From positions 31,553-95,552 of the forward strand of contig CAYSBR010000008.1 in assembly GCA_964429385.1 (NCBI GenBank): a DNA stretch of 64,000 bases, given 5' to 3'. This document shows positions 51,161 through 58,991 of the stretch, piece after piece. Position numbers and translations under genes: made by a program. The notes beneath the pieces are model-generated. The model was not told the DNA's origin and made no database searches. It saw only the letters and a list, made by a program, of their open reading frames with translations. This DNA is from UBA2377 sp964429385. Lineage in GTDB: Bacteria; Verrucomicrobiota; Verrucomicrobiia; Opitutales; Opitutaceae. The stretch's first letter is position 1, and every line of letters begins with the position of its first letter.

Positions 51161-51190
51161 GCTCCCGGCCGTGAGGTCGGGAGCTTTTTT
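51161..51190 (+). terminator. Terminator after the peroxiredoxin gene
   Basis: Arms gctcccggcc (51161-51170) and ggtcgggagc (51175-51184) form a 10-bp stem with one G-U pair and a GTGA tetraloop, followed by six T (51185-51190). Confidence 0.9.
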
Positions 51191-51250
51191 GCGCCCGGTA
51201 AAGGATCCCGGGTGCTTGCCGGCCGGCGGGCCCGAAGTTTTATTCGGGAT

Positions 51251-52669
51251 ATGGATTTTTCCCGTGCCGTATTCCTCCGGCTTCCGTTGTGGCTGGCGAC
51301 CTTGGGTTTGATGATGGCCTGCAGTCTCCCGGCGCAGGAAGTGCGGCGGATTTACCAGGAGCATTGCGCCAGCTGTCACGGCGTCCGCTTGGAAGGTGGT
51401 TTGGGTGGAAGCCTGGTGGATGGAGTCTGGGTTCATGGCTCCGATGACGAAAGTATCACTCGGGCGATCCGCGCGGGTTTGCCGGAAGCCGGCATGCCGG
51501 GGTTTGGCGCTGTGCTCGATGCGGCGCAGACCCGTGCCCTGGTGGTCTATATCCGTGAGATGAGCACCCAGGCTGAGGCGAGGGGGGCGGATTTCAGCCG
51601 ACCGACGCCTGCGTCCGTCACCCGCAGCGAAGCGCATGCTTACCGGTTGGAGGAAGTGGCCACGGGACTGGAGGTGCCCTGGTCGATCGCCTTCCTGCCT
51701 GATGGACGGATGTTGGTGACCGAGCGCGCCGGTCGGTTGCGTGTGGTGGAGTCGGGGCACCCGGAGTCTTTGGAGGTGGCGGGGACACCGGAGGTCTGGG
51801 CGCGAGGGCAGGGCGGTTTGCTGGCGGTGGGCGTGCATCCGGAGTATGAGACCAAAGGCTGGATCTACCTTGCGTTCAGTGATCCCGGCGCCGGAGGCAC
51901 GGCGATGACGGCCATCGTGCGCGGGCGCCTGCGCGAAGGTCGCTGGGGGGAGCAGGAGGAGATCTACCGGGCGCCGGCCGGGTTGTATAAACGCGGCGGA
52001 GTGCACTTTGGCTGCCGGCTGGTGTTTCACGATGGCTATCTGTTTTTTACGCTCGGCGAGCGGGGCGCGCCGCAGGATGCGCAGGATCTCTCCCGCCCCA
52101 ACGGCAAGGTGCACCGCATCCATGACGATGGCCGGGTGCCGGCGGACAATCCTTTCGTGCAGACCCGCGGAGCGTTGCCGACGATCTGGACCTACGGCAA
52201 TCGCAACCCGCAGGGGCTCGCGCTCCAGCCGGGCACGGCACTCCTGTGGGAGACCGAGCATGGCCCGCGCGGTGGCGATGAACTCAACCTCATCCACCCG
52301 GGCCGCAATTACGGCTGGCCGGTCATCACCCACGGCATGAACTATGATGGCACGCCGATCACGGGTCTTACAGCCCGGGAAGGAATGGAACAACCGGTGT
52401 TGCATTGGACGCCTTCGATCGCGGTGGGGGACATGGCCTTTTACGCCGGTGACCGGTTTCCACGCTGGCAGGGCAACCTGTTTGTGACCGCACTGGCGGC
52501 GGAGGAATTGCGCCGCCTCGTGATGACCGATGGGCGGGTGACGCATCAGGAAGTCATTTTCAAGGGCATCGGTCGCGTCCGCTCGATCGCTGTCGGCCCC
52601 GACGGGTATCTCTATCTGGGGCTGGAAAGTCCCGGTCGCGTTGTGCGGTTGGTGCCGGCGGAACCTTGA
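51251..52669 (+). CDS. PQQ-dependent aldose sugar dehydrogenase (YliI-type) fused to cytochrome c
   Basis: A 472-residue periplasmic oxidoreductase. A signal peptide is followed by a small class I cytochrome c domain (about 30-105) with CASCH (39-43) as the heme site and GMPGFG as the likely axial-Met loop. The rest is the glucose/sorbosone dehydrogenase beta-propeller: VPWSIAFLPDGRMLVTERAG, TYGNRNPQGLALQPGTALLW, TEHGPRGGDELNLIHPGRNY. Relatives oxidise aldose sugars with PQQ. The fused cytochrome would pass electrons to the respiratory chain. The ATG at 51251 follows the terminator by 60 bases. Confidence 0.88.
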   Translation: MDFSRAVFLRLPLWLATLGLMMACSLPAQEVRRIYQEHCASCHGVRLEGGLGGSLVDGVWVHGSDDESITRAIRAGLPEAGMPGFGAVLDAAQTRALVVYIREMSTQAEARGADFSRPTPASVTRSEAHAYRLEEVATGLEVPWSIAFLPDGRMLVTERAGRLRVVESGHPESLEVAGTPEVWARGQGGLLAVGVHPEYETKGWIYLAFSDPGAGGTAMTAIVRGRLREGRWGEQEEIYRAPAGLYKRGGVHFGCRLVFHDGYLFFTLGERGAPQDAQDLSRPNGKVHRIHDDGRVPADNPFVQTRGALPTIWTYGNRNPQGLALQPGTALLWETEHGPRGGDELNLIHPGRNYGWPVITHGMNYDGTPITGLTAREGMEQPVLHWTPSIAVGDMAFYAGDRFPRWQGNLFVTALAAEELRRLVMTDGRVTHQEVIFKGIGRVRSIAVGPDGYLYLGLESPGRVVRLVPAEP

Positions 52670-52701
52670 AATCGGGCCGGGCCCCGGCACAGGATCAGGG
52701 G

Positions 52702-53394
52702 ATGTCGAATTCGCGCCAGAAGATTCTCGTGGTGGAAGATGAGGCGGCCATTGCGGACACGATTCTCTACGCACTGAGGACTGAGGGCTACGAGCCGGTG
52801 TGGCGCACGACCGGGCGCGAAGCGCTGGCCGTCCTTGCGGAGCAGGCCGTGGCGCTGGCGGTGCTGGATGTGGGTCTGCCGGACACGAGCGGCTTTGAGT
52901 TGTGTCGCGAGATCCAGCGACGGAGTGCGTTGCCGGTGATTTTTCTGACGGCGCGCAGCGCGGAGGTGGACCGGATCGTGGGTCTGGAACTCGGGGCGGA
53001 TGACTATCTGGCCAAGCCTTTCAGCCCGCGGGAGCTGACGGCGCGCATCCGCGCGGTCCTGCGGCGGACGAATGGCAATGGTGCGGTGAAACCCGCCACC
53101 GCGGGCGAAGTCTGGCGGCATGATGAGACGCGCTGCCGCATCATTTACCACGGGCAGCTGCTCGATCTCACGCGCAACGAATATCGGTTGCTGGGCGCGC
53201 TGCTGGCCTCGCCGGGCCGCGTGTTCAGTCGCGACCAGCTGATGACCGCGGCGTGGGACGATCCCGGCGCGGCGCTCGATCGCACGGTGGATGCGCACAT
53301 CAAGCAGCTGCGGGCCAAGCTGCGCGAGGTGGCGCCCGCCGAGGATCCGATCGCCACCCATCGCGGGCTGGGGTATTCGCTGCGGGAGGCATGA
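52702..53394 (+). CDS. creB: Response regulator CreB (OmpR family)
   Basis: A 230-residue regulator: receiver domain with phospho-acceptor Asp56 (LAVLDVGLPD) and Lys in YLAKPF, and a winged-helix DNA-binding domain (about 135-230; LTRNEYRLLGALLASPGRVF). The ribosome site aggatcaggg precedes the ATG at 52702. It is coupled to creC by an ATGA overlap and followed by creD. CreBC controls envelope and carbon-source responses and, in Aeromonas and Stenotrophomonas, beta-lactam resistance. Its recognition tag is found before creD here. Confidence 0.9.
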   Translation: MSNSRQKILVVEDEAAIADTILYALRTEGYEPVWRTTGREALAVLAEQAVALAVLDVGLPDTSGFELCREIQRRSALPVIFLTARSAEVDRIVGLELGADDYLAKPFSPRELTARIRAVLRRTNGNGAVKPATAGEVWRHDETRCRIIYHGQLLDLTRNEYRLLGALLASPGRVFSRDQLMTAAWDDPGAALDRTVDAHIKQLRAKLREVAPAEDPIATHRGLGYSLREA

Positions 53395-54839
53395 TGAGCC
53401 TGCGTCTTCGATTGCTGCTTGTGCTGCTGCTCATTTATTGCGTCGGCGGCTGGTTTCTAACGCATAAGGCGCTTGAGCAGGTGCGCCCTCGTTACCTCGA
53501 ATCCATGGAGGAGACGTTGGTGGATGTATCCGTATTACTGGCTTCAGTGGTTGAAGATGAATTTTCGGATGACCGGTTGGGTACGGATGGATTGGGTCGG
53601 GTGCTTGCTTCTGCGCAAAGCCGAGAGTTTGAGGCCCGTATTTTTTCACTGCGCAAGAGCGGGATGGACCTGCGAGTCTATGTCACCAATTCGGAGGGGC
53701 GGGTGCTTTATGATTCGACCCATCAAAGTGTGGGGCACGACTTCTCGCAATGGAATGACGTTTCGCGCACCTTGCGCGGTGAATACGGCGCGCGTTCCAC
53801 GCGCGATGAACCTGGCGATGATAGCACTCAAGTGATTTACGTTGCCGCTCCCATACGCCATGAAGGACTTATCGTGGGGGTGTTGTCCGTGGGCAAGCCA
53901 ACCCACGGCATCAATGAACTGGTGGCCGTGGCCAAACGAAGGCTGCTGCTGGGCGCTGGCGCTGGCGGTATCGCGGTGCTGGCGGGACTTTTGCTGGTGG
54001 CGTCATGGGTGATCACGCCTTTGGAACGCCTGATGATTTATGCCCGTGCTGTGCGGGACGGCTGCAAGTCGCCGCGGCCGATTTTGCCCGGACGTACGTT
54101 GCGTGATCTTGGTGCGGCGTTTGAAGAGATGCGCGACGCCTTGGAGGGAAAGCAACACGCCGAGCGCTACACCCAAGCCTTAGCCCACGAGGTGAAGGCG
54201 CCGCTGGCGGCCATCCGGGGGGCGGCGGAGTTGCTCAATGAGGATATGCCGCCGGAACAGCGTAGGAAGTTTATGGAAAACATCCGCGGCGAGTCGGCGC
54301 GCATCCAGCAAAGCATCGAGCGGTTATTGGAATTGTCGTCGCTCGAAGCTCGGAAGGTGTTGAAGCAAACCGAACGAATCGAGGCAGGTCTAATTCTCCG
54401 GGAGGCGATCGATGTGATGCGACCGGCCATGGAGGGAGCGAGGGTCAAACTGAATGTGACGAGAAGCGATGATGCGGTTGTGTGGGGTGAGCGGATTTTG
54501 CTGCGCGAGGCGGTGGTAAACCTTTTGCAGAACGCGGTGGATTTTTCTCCAGCGGGCTGCGGGGTGGTGTTGAGCGCACGGCTGGAAAACGCCCGGATAG
54601 CGTTCACAGTCGAGGACTGCGGACCTGGTGTGCCAGACTACGCTCTGCCGCGGGCCTTTGATCGGTTTTATTCGCTGTCGCGACCAGCTTCCGGCAAGAA
54701 GAGCACGGGACTCGGACTGGCCTTGGTGCGCGAGATCGCTCATCTGCATAGTGGCGAGGTGGTACTGGAAAACCGGCCCGAAGGCGGTGCCAGGGCTGTG
54801 CTCTGGATTCCAGTGGAAGTGAATAAACCTGACCGCTGA
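53391..54839 (+). CDS. creC: Sensor histidine kinase CreC
   Basis: A 482-residue kinase with two membrane helices (about 5-22 and about 185-205) around a periplasmic sensor that includes a CreC-typical VTNSEGRVLYDSTHQSVGHD segment. A HAMP-like linker, HisKA (ALAHEVKAPLAAIRGAAELL) and ATPase (NLLQNAVDFS, EDCGPGVPD, STGLGLALVREIA) follow. The ATG at 53391 overlaps the creB stop; a second ATG lies one codon on. A small hairpin overlaps its stop codon (54832-54849), separating it from creD. Confidence 0.9.
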   Translation: MMSLRLRLLLVLLLIYCVGGWFLTHKALEQVRPRYLESMEETLVDVSVLLASVVEDEFSDDRLGTDGLGRVLASAQSREFEARIFSLRKSGMDLRVYVTNSEGRVLYDSTHQSVGHDFSQWNDVSRTLRGEYGARSTRDEPGDDSTQVIYVAAPIRHEGLIVGVLSVGKPTHGINELVAVAKRRLLLGAGAGGIAVLAGLLLVASWVITPLERLMIYARAVRDGCKSPRPILPGRTLRDLGAAFEEMRDALEGKQHAERYTQALAHEVKAPLAAIRGAAELLNEDMPPEQRRKFMENIRGESARIQQSIERLLELSSLEARKVLKQTERIEAGLILREAIDVMRPAMEGARVKLNVTRSDDAVVWGERILLREAVVNLLQNAVDFSPAGCGVVLSARLENARIAFTVEDCGPGVPDYALPRAFDRFYSLSRPASGKKSTGLGLALVREIAHLHSGEVVLENRPEGGARAVLWIPVEVNKPDR

Positions 54840-54849
54840 TAAAAGCGGT
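54832..54849 (+). terminator. Weak terminator-like hairpin at the creC stop
   Basis: Arms accgct (54832-54837) and agcggt (54844-54849) pair over a 6-base loop and are followed by ttgttg. The stem includes the stop codon region. The weak U-run suggests partial termination before creD, which has its own operator. Confidence 0.4.
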
Positions 54850-54909
54850 TTGTTGTTGGATAGGCTTAAATCGGTGTGAACTCGTGGTTCGAGGTAGTTT
54901 CCTGCGGAT

Positions 54910-54936
54910 TTCATCTTCGCTTCATACAGACTTCAC
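54910..54936 (+). promoter_or_regulatory. Triple cre-tag (CreB binding site) before creD
   Basis: Three half-sites, TTCAT (54910), TTCAT (54921) and TTCAC (54932), are spaced by exactly 6 bases each (11-base period). The known CreB tag in Enterobacteria is TTCAC-N6-TTCAC. The array ends 21 bases before the creD ATG. Position and spacing strongly suggest that CreB controls creD here. Confidence 0.7.
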
Positions 54937-54957
54937 GTAGCCAGAGCAGAGTAGGGC

Positions 54958-56355
54958 ATGGACTCCAACCAACCTCCTGTCATTCCCACGCCAGCTTCAC
55001 GCCGTTTCTCAATTTTTATGAAAATCGCGGGCATCTGCCTTCTGGTCATCCTGCTGCACGGACCGTTGGCCTTAACCCACGGCGTGCTACGTGAGCGTCA
55101 GGCGCAACAGCGCCAGGCAACCGATACTATCGCAGGCATCTGGGGTCGCGCCCAACAAGTTACCGGTCCGGTGCTGGCAGTCCCCTATGTTTACCGTGCG
55201 CAGGTCATCCGATCCAAGGTGGTTGCGGGAAAAGCTGTGCAAGTTGAGGAGAGTGATCTCGTGAGGGCGACGGCATATTTTTTGCCTGAAACCCTACTGG
55301 TTGAGGGTAAGGTCAACCCGGAGGTCCGCCAACGCGGTATCTATGATGCTGTGGTGTATGCTGCCCGGTTTAATCTAACCGGACATTTCCTGCCAGACTT
55401 TGAGGTGGCGGGGATTCAGGCTGAGCGCATTGATTGGGAGGGATCGCAGGTGCTTTTCGGCCTGACTGATTTAAGAGGCATCCGCGCGGTAAGCCCGTTG
55501 ACGTTGGCTGACGGAAGTTCCACGCCATTTGAGTCGGTGACGGGTGCGCTGGAGCCGGTCCTTCCCTTGGGCGCCAAGGTCAGCAAGGTCGGTGCCGGAA
55601 TCAGACTGGAGTTCAGTTTTGAGGCTGCGTTGCAAGGCAGTGAGCGACTGCAAATCGCCCCAGTGGGGAAAACCACATCCGTTAAGATCGAGTCACCATG
55701 GGCCGATCCGTCATTTGGCGGCGCCTATCTGCCCATGAAGCGCGAAATTAGCGAGAAGGGCTTTATGGCTGAATGGGAGACTACGCACTTCAGTCGTGGT
55801 TTTCCTCAAAGTTGGAGCAGCCGAGATGAAAATCGGCGTGAGATTTTGCATAAAATCGAGGCAGCGGGCTTCGGAGTGACATTTGCACAGCCGGTGGACG
55901 GATACCGATTGGCGGAGCGGGCGCAAAAATATGGTGTGCTCTTCTTCGTGCTGGTTTTTGCGGTGTTCTTCCTCTTCGAGGTTACGTCGACGTTGCGTAT
56001 CCATCCGCTTCAATATGCAATGGTCGGTGCAGCCCTCTGTTTGTTTTTTCTTGGGTTTCTGGCGCTGACGGAACTTTTGCCGACAACTCACGCCTATGCC
56101 GTGGCCGCGGGCGCCTGCACACTGATGGTGTCGCTTTATGCTTGGAGTTTTCTGAAAACGAGGTGGCGAACGCTGATCATCGGTGGCGGGCTGGGTGCGA
56201 CTTATGGCTATCTGTATTTCGTGCTGAAATCTCAGGATTACGCGCTCTTAGCCGGGACGGCGGCGCTCTTCGCGGCGTTGGGTGGAGTCATGTTTTTCAC
56301 CCGCAACGTGGACTGGTTTGCCCAGGAGGCGGGGCGGTCTGAAGCCGGTGCTTGA
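54958..56355 (+). CDS. creD: Inner-membrane protein CreD
   Basis: A 465-residue CreD protein. One N-terminal helix (about 20-40, FMKIAGICLLVILLHGPLAL) is followed by a periplasmic domain with LVEGKVNPEVRQRGIYDAVVYAA-type conserved text and then six C-terminal helices (FFVLVFAVFFLFEVT onward). CreD is the main target of CreBC; its loss or overproduction alters envelope stress and beta-lactam tolerance. The gene follows three cre half-sites. It is convergent with ruvB. Confidence 0.9.
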   Translation: MDSNQPPVIPTPASRRFSIFMKIAGICLLVILLHGPLALTHGVLRERQAQQRQATDTIAGIWGRAQQVTGPVLAVPYVYRAQVIRSKVVAGKAVQVEESDLVRATAYFLPETLLVEGKVNPEVRQRGIYDAVVYAARFNLTGHFLPDFEVAGIQAERIDWEGSQVLFGLTDLRGIRAVSPLTLADGSSTPFESVTGALEPVLPLGAKVSKVGAGIRLEFSFEAALQGSERLQIAPVGKTTSVKIESPWADPSFGGAYLPMKREISEKGFMAEWETTHFSRGFPQSWSSRDENRREILHKIEAAGFGVTFAQPVDGYRLAERAQKYGVLFFVLVFAVFFLFEVTSTLRIHPLQYAMVGAALCLFFLGFLALTELLPTTHAYAVAAGACTLMVSLYAWSFLKTRWRTLIIGGGLGATYGYLYFVLKSQDYALLAGTAALFAALGGVMFFTRNVDWFAQEAGRSEAGA

Positions 56356-56366
56356 TTTGCCGCAAG

Positions 56367-56404
56367 ACCGCCCGATATGCCGCGCGGTGCGGCTGTCGGG
56401 CGGT
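56367..56404. terminator. Long two-part hairpin between creD and ruvB
   Basis: Outer arms accgcccga (56367-56375) and tcgggcggt (56396-56404) and inner arms gccgc (56379-56383) and gcggc (56389-56393) form one extended stem in the 56-base gap between convergent genes. There is no U-run on either strand, so it may rely on Rho or only protect the RNA ends. Confidence 0.5.
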
Positions 56405-56411
56405 AATTGGC

Positions 56412-57485
56412 TTACAGCAAGCGGCCCTGGTCGTTGCCGAGGGATTTCAGGCCGATGGCGGTGTAGCCCTTGGGGGTGAGTGTGCGACCCTGCGGGGTGC
56501 GCTGGAGGTAGCCTTCCTGAATAAGGTAGGGTTCGTGAACTTCCTCCAGGGTCTCGGCTTCCTCGCCCACGGCGATGGCGACGGTGCCGAGGCCCACGGG
56601 GCCGCCCGCGTAGTTCTCGGCCATGACGCGGAGCATGCGTTTGTCCATTTCATCGAGACCGGCGGCGTCGATTTCCAGCAGCTCCAACGCGGCGGCGGCG
56701 ACGGGCTGGGTGATTTTGCCCTTGGCGCGCTCCTGTGCGTAGTCGCGGACGAAATTGATGAGGTTGTTGGCGACGCGCGGCGTGCCCCGGGCGCGCGCGG
56801 CGATTTCCTTCGCTCCGGCGGGATCGATCTCGACCTGCAGGAGTCCGCAGCTGCGGCGGACAATGGATTGCAGGGTCTGCTGGTCGTAATAGTCGAGGCG
56901 GGTTTGCAGCGTGAAGCGGGAGCGGAGCGGCGCGGTGAGCAGGCCGCTGCGGGTGGTGGCGCCGATGAGGGTGAAGCGGGGGATGGAGAGACGGACGCTG
57001 CGGGCGTTGGGCCCCTGGTCGATCATGATATCGAGCCGGAAGTCCTCCATGGCGGAGTAGAGGTATTCCTCGACGGTCTTCTGGATGCGGTGAATCTCAT
57101 CAATGAAGAGAATGTCACCCTCCTCCAGGTTGGTGAGGAGTCCGGCAAGGTCGCCGGCTTTTTCGATGACGGGGCCGGAGGTCACGCGCACATTGCGGCC
57201 GAGTTCCTGGCCGAGGATGAACGCGAGCGTGGTTTTGCCGAGGCCGGGCGGGCCGGAGAGGAGAATGTGGTTAAGCGCTTCGCCGCGTCGCTTGGCGGCG
57301 CCGACCATGACCTGCAGGCGCTCGATGGTCTTGGGCTGGCCGGTGAAATCGGCAAACGAGAGCGGGCGCAATGCGGCCTCGGCGGGCGAGACGGGATTGG
57401 CCAGTGCGGAGGCGAGGAAGTCCGTGCCGGTCGCGGGGGACGACGGGGTTTTCGATTTCTGATTTTCGATTTTCGGTTGGGCCAC
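56412..57485 (-). CDS. ruvB: Holliday junction ATP-dependent DNA helicase RuvB
   Basis: A 357-residue AAA+ motor that drives branch migration with RuvA. Walker A GPPGLGKTT, Walker B ILFIDEIHR, sensor 1 GATTRSGLLTAPLRSRF and the C-terminal winged helix (TPQGRTLTPKGYTAIGL) are intact. The start is a GTG at 57485. Residues 3-13 (QPKIENQKSKT) are encoded by a type A repeat, so the N-terminus was rebuilt by repeat insertion. No ruvA or ruvC is adjacent; murA lies upstream. Confidence 0.93.
   Translation of the reverse strand: MAQPKIENQKSKTPSSPATGTDFLASALANPVSPAEAALRPLSFADFTGQPKTIERLQVMVGAAKRRGEALNHILLSGPPGLGKTTLAFILGQELGRNVRVTSGPVIEKAGDLAGLLTNLEEGDILFIDEIHRIQKTVEEYLYSAMEDFRLDIMIDQGPNARSVRLSIPRFTLIGATTRSGLLTAPLRSRFTLQTRLDYYDQQTLQSIVRRSCGLLQVEIDPAGAKEIAARARGTPRVANNLINFVRDYAQERAKGKITQPVAAAALELLEIDAAGLDEMDKRMLRVMAENYAGGPVGLGTVAIAVGEEAETLEEVHEPYLIQEGYLQRTPQGRTLTPKGYTAIGLKSLGNDQGRLL
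57449..57476. repeat. Type A repeat at the ruvB N-terminus (inner arm)
   Basis: The units ttttcgatttctg and attttcgattttcgg lie within the first codons of ruvB. With the opposite arm at 57511-57543 they make an imperfect inverted repeat around only 34 bases. Confidence 0.65.
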
Positions 57486-57510
57486 GGTGTGAAGGTGTCA
57501 GCGGGTGCGG

Positions 57511-57543
57511 GAATCGAAAATCAAAAATCCAAAATCGGAAACC
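57511..57543. repeat. Type A repeat between ruvB and murA (outer arm)
   Basis: The arm gaatcgaaaatcaaaaatcc followed by aaaatcggaaacc is the inverse of the arm in the ruvB start. Together they resemble the four-helix cassette ends without a gene between them. Confidence 0.65.
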
Positions 57544-57546
57544 TCT

Positions 57547-58839
57547 TCACTTCCACTCAACGTCGGCGCCGAGGGAGCGGAGGTTTTCCACAAAATTGGG
57601 ATGAGCGCGCTTGATGGTGTCGGCGTTCTTGACGACGGATTTGCCGGGGATGCTGGCGGCGACCATGTAGAGGGCGACGGCCGCGCGGATGATGTAGGGC
57701 GCCTCGACGGTGGCGGGGCGGAGGGGCCTGGCGCCGAAGAGAGTGACGCGGTGCGGATCGCTCACGACGGCGTGGGCGCCGAACTTGGCGAGCTCGGTCA
57801 TCCAGGTGAAGCCGCCTTCATAGACCTTGTTCCAGAACATGACGGCGCCTTCGGTGCGGACGGCGAGCGCGAGCATGCAGGGCAGCAGGTCCACCGGAAA
57901 ATAGGGCCAGGGGGCGGCTTCGATCTTGGGCAGGAGATTGGTGGTGAAGGGCTGCTCGACGACGAGCTTCTGCCGGCGGCGCACGATCGCGGTGTCGCCG
58001 CTGTGCTCGACCTTGACGCCGAGCTTGGCGAAGGAGCGGGTGATGAGGTCGAAGTGGTGCGGCAGGGACTGTTTCACGCGCACTTCGCCGCCGGTGATGG
58101 CGCCGAGGGCGAGGAAGGTGACGATTTCGTGGTGGTCGCTGTTGATGGTGATATCCCCGCCCCGGAGGCGGCGCACGCCGGTGACGGTCAGCTGGCTGGT
58201 GCCGATGCCGCCGATTCGCGCGCCCATGGCCACGAGGGCGGTGCAGAGGTCTTGCACATGCGGTTCACTGGCGGCGTTGATGAGAACGGATTCACCCTCG
58301 GCCAGCACGGCGGCCATGACGAAATTCTCGGTGGCGGTGACGGACATGTAGTCGGGCCAGTGGCGCGCGCCTTGGAAGCGGCCGGTCAGCGTGAGGGTGA
58401 GGGTGCCGCCGCGGGTGGTGACGCGGGCGCCGAGTTTTTCGAGGATCTCAAGGTGGGGATCGAGTTCGCGGATGCCGAGCGCGCAGCCCTTGGCGTTGGC
58501 GGGAATCGCAAACTTCTTCATGCGCTGCAGGAGCGGGGCGAAGAGCAGCACGGCGGAGCGCATGCCGGCGGGGAGTTCGCCGTTGAGGTGGCGGGCATCG
58601 AACGCGGCGTGGGCGAGCGTCATTGTGCCGGTGGCCCGGTTCCAATTGATGGCGGACCCCTGCTCGGTGAAAAAGGTGACGAGTTTCTCGACGTCGGTGA
58701 TGTTGGGGACGTTGCGCAGCGTGACGGGGGCGTCGGTGAGCAACGAAGCGCAGAGGATGGGCAGCACGGAGTTTTTATTGCCCGAGGGAGTGATGACGCC
58801 GGAGAGAGGTCTGCCGCCGTTGACGATGAGATCGGCCAT
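57547..58839 (-). CDS. murA: UDP-N-acetylglucosamine 1-carboxyvinyltransferase (MurA family)
   Basis: A 430-residue EPT-family enzyme that transfers enolpyruvate to UDP-GlcNAc, the first committed step of peptidoglycan synthesis and the fosfomycin target. The catalytic Lys-Asn pair is in TPSGNKNSVLPILCASLL. The loop Cys is in NAKGCALGIREL (about residue 120), though the usual PGGCAIGxRP context is altered. The altered loop suggests a divergent MurA or a second copy. The ATG at 58839 is clear. Confidence 0.85.
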   Translation of the reverse strand: MADLIVNGGRPLSGVITPSGNKNSVLPILCASLLTDAPVTLRNVPNITDVEKLVTFFTEQGSAINWNRATGTMTLAHAAFDARHLNGELPAGMRSAVLLFAPLLQRMKKFAIPANAKGCALGIRELDPHLEILEKLGARVTTRGGTLTLTLTGRFQGARHWPDYMSVTATENFVMAAVLAEGESVLINAASEPHVQDLCTALVAMGARIGGIGTSQLTVTGVRRLRGGDITINSDHHEIVTFLALGAITGGEVRVKQSLPHHFDLITRSFAKLGVKVEHSGDTAIVRRRQKLVVEQPFTTNLLPKIEAAPWPYFPVDLLPCMLALAVRTEGAVMFWNKVYEGGFTWMTELAKFGAHAVVSDPHRVTLFGARPLRPATVEAPYIIRAAVALYMVAASIPGKSVVKNADTIKRAHPNFVENLRSLGADVEWK

Positions 58840-58916
58840 GAGGAAAGTGGAGGAAAAGGGAGCGGGCGGGCGTCTTCCCGGGCGAAGGCTCCGGAGACCG
58901 GGCGCTTCGCGCCAAT

Positions 58917-58946
58917 AAAAAGGCGCCCGCGGTAAAGCGGACGCCT
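58917..58946 (-). terminator. Terminator of the basic disordered protein gene
   Basis: Arms aggcgcccgc (58921-58930) and gcggacgcct (58937-58946) pair with one C-A mismatch over a 6-base loop. On the minus strand a T-run follows (58921-58917). Confidence 0.8.
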
Positions 58947-58991
58947 CGGATGCGATTCGCGCGGAACGCGCGGAGCAAGGTTTAACTGGGC

